Below are positions 33,151 to 41,045 of a DNA stretch of 47,696 nt, piece after piece (within the stretch, counting starts at the first letter, position 1; each line of letters begins with the position of its first letter). A program made the position numbers and the translations under genes. The notes beneath the pieces were generated by a model that was given only the letters and a program-made list of their open reading frames with translations, did not search any database and was not told where the DNA came from. The stretch lies in the NCBI GenBank assembly GCA_013697735.1, contig JACCWH010000010.1, positions 1-47,696 on the forward strand. The letters run 5' to 3'. The stretch comes from Trueperaceae bacterium. Its GTDB lineage: Bacteria; Deinococcota; Deinococci; Deinococcales; Trueperaceae.

Positions 33151-33752
33151 GGCGACGCCAGCCCCCGCAGGAAGACGGCGATGGCCTCGCGCACGTAGGT
33201 CTCACGCTCCGGCATCCCTTCACCGAGGTGCGGCATGAGTTCGGTGGTGAGGACGAACGCGAACATCGAGCCGAGGAAGATGCGGGCGCCGCTCTCGACG
33301 TCGTGCGGCCGGAGTCGACCAGCCTCGACCTGATGGGCGAGGTAGCCGCTGAGGAAGGCGACCACCGCGCGCTGACCCGCTGCGTGACCGGAGGCGAGGT
33401 CGGGCGTTCGAATCGCCTCGCCGAAGAAGATCCTGAGGAGCTCGCGACCGTACGGCGCGTCGAGGGTGGCGTAGTAGGCGTGCATGAGGCGCGGCAACGC
33501 CACCTCGGGCGGGAGCGCCATCAGGGCCGCCGGATCGCGCGTCTCCTGCACGAGGGGCGAGAGTTCGGAGACGACCGCGTCGGCGAGGGCGTCCTTGTCG
33601 CGGAAGTAGTGGTAGATGAGCGACGGGGAGGCGAGGCCGGCCTCGCGTGCGATGCGCTTGATGGAGGCGCCGGCGATCCCCTCCGTCGCCATCACTCGCA
33701 GGGCGGCTTCGAGGATGGTGCGGCGGCGGTTCTCTGCGGGAGGTGGTGTCAT
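33147..33752 (-). CDS. TetR-family transcriptional regulator of the ABC exporter operon
   Basis: The 201-residue protein has an N-terminal TetR helix-turn-helix: NRRRTILEAALRVMATEGIAGAS, IKRIAREAGLASPSLIYHYF. A ligand-binding helical domain follows. It is first in an operon with an ATPase and two permeases and should repress that operon until it binds a small molecule. The ATG at 33752 is chosen because a promoter and a perfect 20-bp palindrome lie just upstream; a longer frame to 33800 would overlap them. There is no good Shine-Dalgarno, and the leader would be only about a dozen nt. Confidence 0.92.
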   Translation of the reverse strand: MTPPPAENRRRTILEAALRVMATEGIAGASIKRIAREAGLASPSLIYHYFRDKDALADAVVSELSPLVQETRDPAALMALPPEVALPRLMHAYYATLDAPYGRELLRIFFGEAIRTPDLASGHAAGQRAVVAFLSGYLAHQVEAGRLRPHDVESGARIFLGSMFAFVLTTELMPHLGEGMPERETYVREAIAVFLRGLASP

Positions 33753-33767
33753 GGGCGTCGAGTGTGG

Positions 33768-33787
33768 TTGATCGAACGTTCGATCAA
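33768..33787. promoter_or_regulatory. Perfect 20-bp palindromic operator for the TetR regulator
   Basis: TTGATCGAACGTTCGATCAA reads the same on both strands. It lies 15 bp before the tetR start and covers the -10 side of the promoter, as expected for autorepression by a TetR dimer. Confidence 0.8.
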
Positions 33788-33800
33788 TTTCCCGTGTCAA
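33771..33800 (-). promoter_or_regulatory. Promoter of the TetR-ABC operon
   Basis: On the minus strand TTGACA (33800-33795) is a perfect -35. At 18 nt spacing TTCGAT (33776-33771) is a weak -10 that lies inside the operator. Transcription would start about 12 nt before the tetR ATG. Confidence 0.6.
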
Positions 33801-33852
33801 TGCTACGCGCCGTCGGGCCGAGCGTCAACCTTCGGGCTCGTGGCGCGCTGCG

Positions 33853-34701
33853 CTACCGGCCCATGTTGAGCAGCACACCGCCGAAGCCGTTGCCGTTCTC
33901 ACCGACGATCGTCTGCGGCATCACGCCGTCCCAGCGCTCGATGAACTGGAGTTGCAGGATCTCGGGGTTGCGGCGAAGCGCCTGCCCCTGAATGTCGATC
34001 GCCTCGGCCTCGGCGATCGATTGGAGCCGGCGGGCCTGCGCTTCTCCCTCGGCCCGCGCGATGCGCTGACGCGCTTCGGCCTCGATCTGCGCGACCGTGT
34101 TCTCCGCGGCGATCGCCGCCTGCTGCGCCTGGATCTGCTCCTCGATGCGGGTGCGGATGCCCTCCGGCATCTCGAAGTCCGACGTGAGCTGGAAGTCGTT
34201 GAGCACGAATCCCTCTTCGACGAGACGCTCCTGGATGCACTCGATGGTCGAGTTCATGAAGTCGCCTCTGCCTTGGCCGATGAGCGCATCGACGCGCATG
34301 CTGCCCGCAGCGCGAAGCATGCAGCCGTTGACGCGGTCGCGGATCTCGTTGTCGATCATCTGCTCGAGCGTGCGGCGGTACTTGATGTAGAGGGCGGGCG
34401 TGGCAGCGGGGTCGACGCCGAGGCTGATGGAGACGTCGACGCCGAGGCGCACCCCCTCGGTGCTGTTGAAGCGGAGCGCGTCGGGGCCGTACCACTCGTA
34501 GCGCTGCGTGATGTAGGGATAGCGAACGATCTGCGTGCTGATCGGGTTGTAGACGACCCAACCGCTCACCACCGAGACGTCGCTGACGGTGCGGCTCTCA
34601 CCGAGGAGGTCGACCTTGAGGCCGACGTTGCCCGGTTCGACGCGCGTGCAGGCGGCGGTGAGGAGGAGCAGGATCGGCAAGAGAACGGTGAGACGATGCA
34701 T
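33853..34701 (-). CDS. SPFH/band-7 (prohibitin-like) lipoprotein
   Basis: The 282-residue protein has a lipoprotein signal, MHRLTVLLPILLLLTAAC, with TAAC as lipobox, in place of the transmembrane anchor of typical SPFH proteins. The SPFH domain follows (VEPGNVGLKVDLLG, then the beta strands of ALRFNSTEGVRLGVDVSISLGV), and then a long coiled coil rich in Ala/Glu/Gln (IEEQIQAQQAAIAAENTVAQ). Family members assemble into large ring or cage complexes on membranes and shape protease or lipid microdomains. AAAGGA precedes the ATG by about 6 nt. It is divergent from sbcD. Whether it faces the periplasm is inferred from the lipobox. Confidence 0.86.
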   Translation of the reverse strand: MHRLTVLLPILLLLTAACTRVEPGNVGLKVDLLGESRTVSDVSVVSGWVVYNPISTQIVRYPYITQRYEWYGPDALRFNSTEGVRLGVDVSISLGVDPAATPALYIKYRRTLEQMIDNEIRDRVNGCMLRAAGSMRVDALIGQGRGDFMNSTIECIQERLVEEGFVLNDFQLTSDFEMPEGIRTRIEEQIQAQQAAIAAENTVAQIEAEARQRIARAEGEAQARRLQSIAEAEAIDIQGQALRRNPEILQLQFIERWDGVMPQTIVGENGNGFGGVLLNMGR

Positions 34702-34780
34702 GGGGAGTCCTTTCGTCGGCGCTGGTCTTCCTCGAGCTGCTGAGGCTCCGAGCCGCCGGCCAAGCGATGGGTGGGTCAGA

Positions 34781-34814
34781 TTCCAATGCGAGTCTGCTTC
34801 CTCGAAGATTGGAA
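34781..34814. promoter_or_regulatory. Spaced inverted repeat between the SPFH and sbcD genes
   Basis: TTCCAAT (34781-34787) and ATTGGAA (34808-34814) are perfect inverted arms 20 nt apart, in the 217-bp region between divergent genes. It might be a regulator site. The rest of this region shows no clear promoter. Confidence 0.25.
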
Positions 34815-34918
34815 CACGGCGGGCGCTGGTGCGTACAGCCGGGTCGTGAGCTCGCCGAACGCGGCGGCGCGGTACCGTGCGTGGCGTCCGATGCACCCGA
34901 GCTCGAACGGAGACCTCC

Positions 34919-36121
34919 GTGAAGTTGATCCACACCGCAGATTGGCACCTCGGCAAACGCCTGCAGGGTTTCGCGCTCGGCGAGCAGCAGCGCGAGGCCC
35001 TCGCGGGCCTTCTCGCCGTGGTGGACGAGGAGCAGCCCGAGGCGGTGGTGGTGGCGGGCGACGTCTTCGACACCCCCGTCCCGCCGCTCACCGCGCTCGA
35101 CACGTGGGACTGGTTCGTCGGCGAACTCGTCGGCGAGCGGGGCGTACCCCTCGTCGCCATCCCAGGGAATCACGACCACGCCGAGCGTCTCGGCCTGAAC
35201 GCACGTATCGCGCGGCGCTCCGGACTGCACGTCCTCAACGTCCTCGGCCAGTCGCACGACTGCGTGCGTGTGGGCGGCGTCGAGATCTTCGGCGTGCCGT
35301 TCCACAAGCCCTCGCACGTCCGGGCCGCCTGGGGCGAAGAGATGACCGGCTTCGACGGGGATTACGACGGCGCCATGGCGCGCGTGCTCGACCGAATCCG
35401 CGGCGCACGCACCCCGGGAGCGCCGGCGGTCGTGGTCGCCCACGCCTTCGTCGAGGGCGCCGGCGCCGAGCCCGAGGGCGAGGACGCGATCCTCGTCGGT
35501 GGCACCGGCGGCGTGCGCGTCGACACCTTCGACGGCTTCGACTACGCAGCCCTCGGTCACATCCACGGCGCTCGATCGCTCGCAGGGCGTAGCGAGACGC
35601 GCACGACGATGCGATACGCCGGCAGCACCTACGCCTGTTCCTTCTCCGAAGCGGGCCAGACGAAGAGCGTCGACGTGGTGGAGATCGACTCGGACGGGGT
35701 TCGCGTGCGGCCGGTCCCGGTCGCGGTGGGCCGGCGTGTCCGCGTGATCGAGGGGAAGTCCTTCGCGCAGGTGCTCGACGAGGCGCCGCGGTTCGATGCG
35801 CGCGAGCGCGACGACTACGTACTCGTCCGTGTGACGGACACCGGACCACTCGATGGGCCGCTCGCGCGGCTCCGCGAGCACTACCCCCACGCGCTGCTGC
35901 AGCAGCCGGCCATCACCATGCCGGCGGTGAGCGCGCGCTTCGCCGGCGACGCCCGCACGGTCGGCGTGGAGGAGGCATTCCGGGCCTTCTACCGCCATGT
36001 CCACGGCGCCGACATCGATGGCCTGGAGGAGGACGCGCTCCTCGAGGTGCTCGGTGCCGACGGCGATGACGATGCCGACTCCGTCGATGGCGCCTCGACT
36101 CCGCAGCGTGCCCCGGCATGA
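34919..36121 (+). CDS. sbcD: SbcD nuclease subunit
   Basis: The 400-residue protein is the Mre11-type metallophosphoesterase: DWHLG (Asp 8, His 10), GDVFD (Asp 48), GNHDH (Asn 84, His 85) and GHIHG (His) give the two-metal site. With SbcC it forms an ATP-dependent nuclease that opens DNA hairpins and trims DNA ends during double-strand-break repair and replication restart. The GTG at 34919 has GGAG 6 nt upstream. The Asp-rich C-terminus (DGDDDADS) is unremarkable. Its stop overlaps the sbcC start by 4 nt. Confidence 0.95.
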   Translation: MKLIHTADWHLGKRLQGFALGEQQREALAGLLAVVDEEQPEAVVVAGDVFDTPVPPLTALDTWDWFVGELVGERGVPLVAIPGNHDHAERLGLNARIARRSGLHVLNVLGQSHDCVRVGGVEIFGVPFHKPSHVRAAWGEEMTGFDGDYDGAMARVLDRIRGARTPGAPAVVVAHAFVEGAGAEPEGEDAILVGGTGGVRVDTFDGFDYAALGHIHGARSLAGRSETRTTMRYAGSTYACSFSEAGQTKSVDVVEIDSDGVRVRPVPVAVGRRVRVIEGKSFAQVLDEAPRFDARERDDYVLVRVTDTGPLDGPLARLREHYPHALLQQPAITMPAVSARFAGDARTVGVEEAFRAFYRHVHGADIDGLEEDALLEVLGADGDDDADSVDGASTPQRAPA

Positions 36122-39108
36122 AGCCGATCGCGTTGAAGCTCGAGGCCTTCGGACCCTTCGTCGAGACGCAGACGATCGAGTTCGAGGCGTTCTCGGCGCA
36201 CGGCCTCTTCCTCATCCACGGCGCCACCGGAAGCGGCAAGAGCACCCTCCTCGACGCACTCACCTACGCACTATTCGACTCCAAGAGCGTGGAGCGCGGA
36301 GGCGCCGATTTCGTGTCGACCCTCGATCCCGGAGCCACCACGCGCGTCACCTTCGAGTTCGAGCACGGTGGGCGCGCCTACCGGATCATGCGGCAACCGG
36401 CGCAGTGGCGCCGGAGCAAGCGTGGTGACGCCGACGAATTGGTCCAGGTCCAGAGCGAGGCGGAGCTCCAGGACCTCACCGATCGCCGTGTCCTGGCGAC
36501 CAAGACCTCCGACACCACCCGCGAGGTCGAGCGCCTGCTCAACATGACCGTCGAGCAGTTCCGACAGACGGTCGTGCTCCCGCAGGGGGAGTTCCGGAGC
36601 GTGATCACCGACCACAAGACGCGTCGTGAGGTGCTCGCGCGCGTCTTCCGAACGAGCCGCTTCGCACGGCTCACCGACCGGATCCGACGACGTGCAGACG
36701 CGCTCGACGCCCAGGCGGGGCAGCTCCAGGAGCGACGGCGCGCCATCCTGGCCGACACGGGGGTCAACAGCACCACGGTCCTCGCCGCGACTCTCGCCAC
36801 CGCCGCGGCGGCGCGCGACGAGGCCGCCCGCGAGCGAGCACGCCGCGACGAAGTCCGTATCCTCGCCGCCGCGCGTGTGGAGGCGGCCGGGCGGCTCGCC
36901 GCATCGTTCGCCGAGCTCGACGGGCTCCGCGCCACCCTCGCCGACCTCGAGGCGCAGCGGAGCGCGATCGACCTCGAACGGACGCGCTGCGAACGTGGCA
37001 CGCGGGCCGCGCGGGTGCTCGACCTCAGGGACGCGTACGCGAGCGCGCGCGTCGAAGCGACTGCCACGCGCACCGCGACGCACGGGGCGGGCGCGGCGGT
37101 CGATTCCGCCGTCGAGGCGCTCCAAAAGGCGGCCGTGGCGCTCGATCGGGAGCAGGCGCGCGAAGGGGAGCGAGCGCTGGCGCTCGAGCGCGAGCGCTCG
37201 CTCCGCGCGCTCGCGGGGCCCCTCGCCGATCTACGCGAGGCGCGCGCCGAAGCCGACGCGAAGGCGGAGGCGCTCACGCGCGCCGAGCTCGATCTCGCTG
37301 CTGCGACGACCGCCGTCGCGGAACATCAGCAGCGTCGACACGCACTGTCGGAGGTCCGCGTCGGACTCCGGCGCGTGGTCGCGACCGACCGCGAGGTGCG
37401 CGAGGGGGCGCGCGTCCTCGAGGCGCACGTGGTCGCGCTTCGCCAAGTCGAGGAGCAAGAGCGGATCGCGTCGGCGGCTCGTCACTCGCTCGCGAACGCG
37501 AACGGCGGCGAAGACGCCGCGGCGCGCTGGCTGCTCGATCTGCGCGACCATGCGGCGGGACTGCTCGCGAGTGACCTGCGGCCGGGCGAAGCCTGCCCCG
37601 TCTGCGGCTCGACCGATCACCCGGCGCTCGGGCAGCCCGCGGACGTCGGCGCCGTCACGGCACTCCTCGACACGTATCGCGAGGAGAGTGCCCTGATCGC
37701 CACACTGCGCGCAGCGATCGACCTCGCGGAGCGGCGTCGGCGCGAAATCCTCGCTGAGCGCGGTTGGGCCAGTGACGAGGTCCCGGACGCCGCCGACGTG
37801 CGCGAGCGCGCCGCTGCGGCCGCGGCGAGCCTCGAGGAGGTGGAGGCCGCACGTCGGCAGCTCGAACGGATCGACGCCGAGTGCGACGCCCTCGACGTAC
37901 GGGGGCCCGAGCTCGAGGTGCGGCACCGCGAGCTCGTCCGCGAGCACGGCTCGCTCGACGGGGAGGTACGGGGGCTGCGAGCGCGCGCCGCGGCCCTGGA
38001 GGAGCGCGTCGATCCGGCGCTGCGCGATCCTGGCGCCTTCGAGACGGAGCTCGCCGCCGCCGAAGCGGCCACCGCGCGTCTCACCCGATCACTCGCGGAG
38101 GCGGAACGCGCGCACCTACGTGCGACCTCCGATGTCGAACGAGCGCGCGGCGAGCACATCCTGCGCAGCGAGCGCGCGCAAGCCGCCGAATCGGCGGCCG
38201 AAGCGGCCGAAGGGGCATTCTTCGAGCGGCTCCGCGAACAAGGCTTCGACACCCCCGACGCCCTGGCCGCCGCCGAGGTTCCGACGGAGGACCTCGAGCG
38301 CACGACGGCGCGACTTGCGCAGTTCGACGCCGAGCGCTCGGGTGCCATGGGGAGTCTGCGCGTGGTCGCCGCGCAGCTCGAAGGGAAGGAACGCCCAGAC
38401 CTCGACGCGCTGCACTCACGCGCGGGCGACGCCGAGGCCGCCTGGACCGAGGCAGATGAGGGGCTGACGCGCGCGAACGAGGCGCTGCATCGGCTCGTGG
38501 CGGCCGACCGCGAGCTGCGTGACGTGCAGGAGCGCTACGACGCACTCGGCGATCGTCTCGAGGCTACCGCGAGGCTCGCCGAGCTGGCGTCCGGCCGGGT
38601 GCGGGGCCGCGCGAAGATCGACTTCGAGACGTTCGTGATCGAGAGCATCGTCGCTGAGGTCCTGTCGATCGGGAACGCGCATCTGCACGGCATGACGGAC
38701 GGACGCTACACACTCCACCTGGTCGACCGCGATGAAGAAGCGGGCCGACGCGGGCTCGAGCTCGAGGTGTCGGACAACTTCTCCGGCGGCGGCCGACGCC
38801 CCGTGAAGACGCTCTCGGGCGGTGAAGGCTTCCTCGCCAGCCTCGCGCTCGCGCTGGGCTTGAGCGAGAGCGCGGAGCGCACGAGTGGTGCCTCGGAACT
38901 CGGCGCGCTCTTCATCGACGAGGGCTTCGGGAGCCTCGACGCGGCGGCCCTCGACACCGTCGTCGGAGTGCTCCGCACGCTGCCGAACGACGGTCGCGTC
39001 GTGGGCGTGATCACGCACGTCGACGAGATGAAGCGGCGGATCCCCGCGCAGTTGCTGGTGGAGCGCCACGCGGTGGGGAGTCGCGTCACGCGCTGCCTCG
39101 ACGGCTGA
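36118..39108 (+). CDS. sbcC: SbcC ATPase subunit
   Basis: The 996-residue SMC-like protein has Walker A GATGSGKST at 35-43, a QFRQTVVLPQGEFRSV Q-loop region, long antiparallel coiled coils with a zinc hook (CPVC at 493-496), the signature LSGGE at 899-903 and Walker B LFIDEGF at about 931-937. ATP binding by SbcC gates the SbcD nuclease. The zinc hook allows dimerisation of two complexes. The ATG overlaps sbcD (ATGA), and the gene is complete and of usual length. Confidence 0.96.
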   Translation: MKPIALKLEAFGPFVETQTIEFEAFSAHGLFLIHGATGSGKSTLLDALTYALFDSKSVERGGADFVSTLDPGATTRVTFEFEHGGRAYRIMRQPAQWRRSKRGDADELVQVQSEAELQDLTDRRVLATKTSDTTREVERLLNMTVEQFRQTVVLPQGEFRSVITDHKTRREVLARVFRTSRFARLTDRIRRRADALDAQAGQLQERRRAILADTGVNSTTVLAATLATAAAARDEAARERARRDEVRILAAARVEAAGRLAASFAELDGLRATLADLEAQRSAIDLERTRCERGTRAARVLDLRDAYASARVEATATRTATHGAGAAVDSAVEALQKAAVALDREQAREGERALALERERSLRALAGPLADLREARAEADAKAEALTRAELDLAAATTAVAEHQQRRHALSEVRVGLRRVVATDREVREGARVLEAHVVALRQVEEQERIASAARHSLANANGGEDAAARWLLDLRDHAAGLLASDLRPGEACPVCGSTDHPALGQPADVGAVTALLDTYREESALIATLRAAIDLAERRRREILAERGWASDEVPDAADVRERAAAAAASLEEVEAARRQLERIDAECDALDVRGPELEVRHRELVREHGSLDGEVRGLRARAAALEERVDPALRDPGAFETELAAAEAATARLTRSLAEAERAHLRATSDVERARGEHILRSERAQAAESAAEAAEGAFFERLREQGFDTPDALAAAEVPTEDLERTTARLAQFDAERSGAMGSLRVVAAQLEGKERPDLDALHSRAGDAEAAWTEADEGLTRANEALHRLVAADRELRDVQERYDALGDRLEATARLAELASGRVRGRAKIDFETFVIESIVAEVLSIGNAHLHGMTDGRYTLHLVDRDEEAGRRGLELEVSDNFSGGGRRPVKTLSGGEGFLASLALALGLSESAERTSGASELGALFIDEGFGSLDAAALDTVVGVLRTLPNDGRVVGVITHVDEMKRRIPAQLLVERHAVGSRVTRCLDG

Positions 39109-39116
39109 GCGAACGG

Positions 39117-39149
39117 GGCGACCACCCGCGGTGTGGCGGGGGGGTCGCC
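39117..39149. terminator. Hairpin between convergent sbcC and ScyD/ScyE-like genes
   Basis: GGCGACC (39117-39123) pairs with GGTCGCC (39143-39149), and three further C-G pairs can form inside. It is placed as a bidirectional terminator, but no T-tract is present. Confidence 0.4.
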
Positions 39150-39183
39150 TCTCAGTGCCGAGCTGTGTGGGTCGCGAGGTCGA

Positions 39184-40266
39184 TCAGCGGCTCGCCACGC
39201 CGTCGTAGCGCACCACGGCTCCGCCGGGCCCGCCGGCGCCGTTCATCGTCAGGAAGACGTCGCCCTCGGGGTTGAACGCGAGCGCAGTGGGGAAGGAGAG
39301 CGCCGAGAGCACCTCGCTCGATCCGCCGTCGGCGATGCGCAGCAGCGCACCGCTGTTCGGCATCGGGCCCTCCTGCGTGAACTGGCCGAGTTGCACTGCG
39401 TACAGCGCGCCGTCGGGGCCGAAGGCGATGTCGGTGACCATCGTCAGACCGAGCGCGTGGTCGGTGACGACGCCGTCGGGGGAGACGGCGACGATCTTGC
39501 CGGAACCGGGCACGAAGGGGAAGCCCGGCAGCAGCGCGACGTAGATCGTACCGTCCGCGTCCACGGCGATCCCGGTGGGGACCGGATCGGACTCCATCGC
39601 ACCGCCGCGGTTCGGATTCGGCATAGGGCCCTCGATACCCTCGAACACGGCGACGAGCTCGATGGTGCCATCGGCGGGGTTCACGCGGAGGAGGGAGTTG
39701 GCGCCCGCGTCGGCCACCCACACCCAGCCGTCGGGCCCGACCGCCAGCCCGTAGGGGTGGCTCTCGCGGATGAAGCCGTCCGGGTTCTCGGCGTCTTCGA
39801 AGGCCCAAGTGTCGGCGACGCTCGTCACGGACGCGTCATCGATCCGAACGATACTCGCCATGAGCGGCATCGGCTCAGGCCCCGCGGTCTCGATCCAGAA
39901 CCCGCTGGTGGCGTAGAGCGCGCCGTCCAAGAAGGCGAGACGCGCGCCGCCCTCGACCCCCATCGGGGTCGCGAGCGACGGCAGATGCGCGATCTCGGTG
40001 GTCTCGCCGTCCGGGGAGACACGCAAGATGCGGGACGTGGTCCCGAGGCTGAGTACCGTCGTCTCGCCGCTGGCCTCGTCACGCATCTCGATGGTCTCGT
40101 CCCCACCGGTACCCGATTCGACGACCCAGAGGTTGCCGTCGTCGTCCATGGCCAACCCCATGGGCCCGTTCAGACCGTCGACCACGGTGCTGCCCTCCTG
40201 GGCAGTCGCGAGAGAGATCGCGAAGAGGCAGGCGAGTGCGAGGAGTGTGGTCCTGATGTGCTTCAT
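39184..40266 (-). CDS. ScyD/ScyE-family secreted beta-propeller protein
   Basis: The 360-residue protein has a signal peptide (MKHIRTTLLALACLFAISLA, cleavage after TAQ or nearby) and repeated NHL/SMP-30-like blades (GLAMDDDGNLWVVESG, YGLAVGPDGWVWVADAG, TGIAVDADGTIYVALLP, TDIAFGPDGALYAV, TALAFNPEGDVFLT). ScyD/ScyE-family proteins are widespread exported beta-propellers of mostly unknown role. The name comes from the scytonemin cluster, and no scytonemin function is implied. AAGGA 6 nt upstream supports the ATG at 40266. It lies just downstream of a cytochrome c gene on the same strand, so a redox function is possible. Confidence 0.85.
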   Translation of the reverse strand: MKHIRTTLLALACLFAISLATAQEGSTVVDGLNGPMGLAMDDDGNLWVVESGTGGDETIEMRDEASGETTVLSLGTTSRILRVSPDGETTEIAHLPSLATPMGVEGGARLAFLDGALYATSGFWIETAGPEPMPLMASIVRIDDASVTSVADTWAFEDAENPDGFIRESHPYGLAVGPDGWVWVADAGANSLLRVNPADGTIELVAVFEGIEGPMPNPNRGGAMESDPVPTGIAVDADGTIYVALLPGFPFVPGSGKIVAVSPDGVVTDHALGLTMVTDIAFGPDGALYAVQLGQFTQEGPMPNSGALLRIADGGSSEVLSALSFPTALAFNPEGDVFLTMNGAGGPGGAVVRYDGVASR

Positions 40267-40358
40267 GAACGTTCCTTTCGACATGCATGCGATGTCGTGA
40301 GCGGGTTCGTCGTCGACGGGTCGTGACTACGCTGAGTGAACGATCGCTCCTCTCTCGG

Positions 40359-40850
40359 CTACGGCTGCATGAGTAGATCGATCAGGGCTGCGAGCTCCCG
40401 CTCGCTGAAGTTCGTATAGGCCGGCATCGCGTGTGGCGTGGCGGCGTACCCGGGGACGACGTAGATCGCGGGTTCGACGATGCTCTCCCGGAGGTACTCC
40501 GCGATCGTAGTGGCCCGTCCCCGGTAGTTCGGATCCGAGAGGCGCTCCTCTGCCCGCGAACGAGCGTCGTCGTGCGTGGGTCCGAACGCGCCCGTCGTCC
40601 CGGCCGACGTCAGGCTGTGGCACGCGCCGCAGTAGGATCCGAGGTAGATCTCCACGCCGTACGACACGTCCTCGGAGTCCGCAGGCGAGGGTGCGACAGC
40701 TCCGCCTGATCCGAGCGCGATGCTGGCGCCGAGCACGAGTGCGGCGACGAGGGTCGTGGCGACGAGGGTCGTGGCGCCGAGGAGACGCCATCGTGCTGGC
40801 GCAGCGATGCCCGCCCCTGCTCGAATCGCGCCACGTTCGACGTTCGGCAT
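40359..40850 (-). CDS. Membrane-anchored or exported cytochrome c
   Basis: The 163-residue protein has an Arg-rich N-terminus, a hydrophobic segment (LLGATTLVATTLVAALVLGA, about 23-42) and a class I cytochrome c domain with heme-binding CGACH and an AMPAYTNFS segment that supplies the axial Met. It probably shuttles electrons in the periplasm. A 15-bp direct duplication encodes the ATTLV repeat inside the hydrophobic segment. GAGG lies close to the ATG at 40850. The next gene downstream, 92 nt away, is the beta-propeller, so they may be one unit. Confidence 0.9.
   Translation of the reverse strand: MPNVERGAIRAGAGIAAPARWRLLGATTLVATTLVAALVLGASIALGSGGAVAPSPADSEDVSYGVEIYLGSYCGACHSLTSAGTTGAFGPTHDDARSRAEERLSDPNYRGRATTIAEYLRESIVEPAIYVVPGYAATPHAMPAYTNFSERELAALIDLLMQP
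40746..40775 (-). repeat. Tandem 15-bp duplication in the cytochrome c signal/anchor segment
   Basis: GACGAGGGTCGTGGC occurs twice in tandem, extending the hydrophobic segment in frame (ATTLV twice). Confidence 0.8.
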
Positions 40851-41045
40851 CTCGCCTCACCCTCCCCATTCACGGTCGGCGAGTGCGTTGCACGTCGCGC
40901 CGCGTCGTCGCTCACCGTGCCCCACCTGACGTCCCGCCGTCATGGGCCCAGGAACCCGGGCGATCGGGCGCCCGTGCGCTGTTGAAGCGAGCATGAGCGT
41001 AGAGCCGCGGGCCCGTCGAATGCAAGAGGGGAGCGAGGCGAGGTC

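Noticed and set aside
39184-40266. A scytonemin biosynthesis role for the ScyD/ScyE-like protein
   Set aside because: Only the beta-propeller family resemblance is present. No other scytonemin pathway gene occurs in the window.
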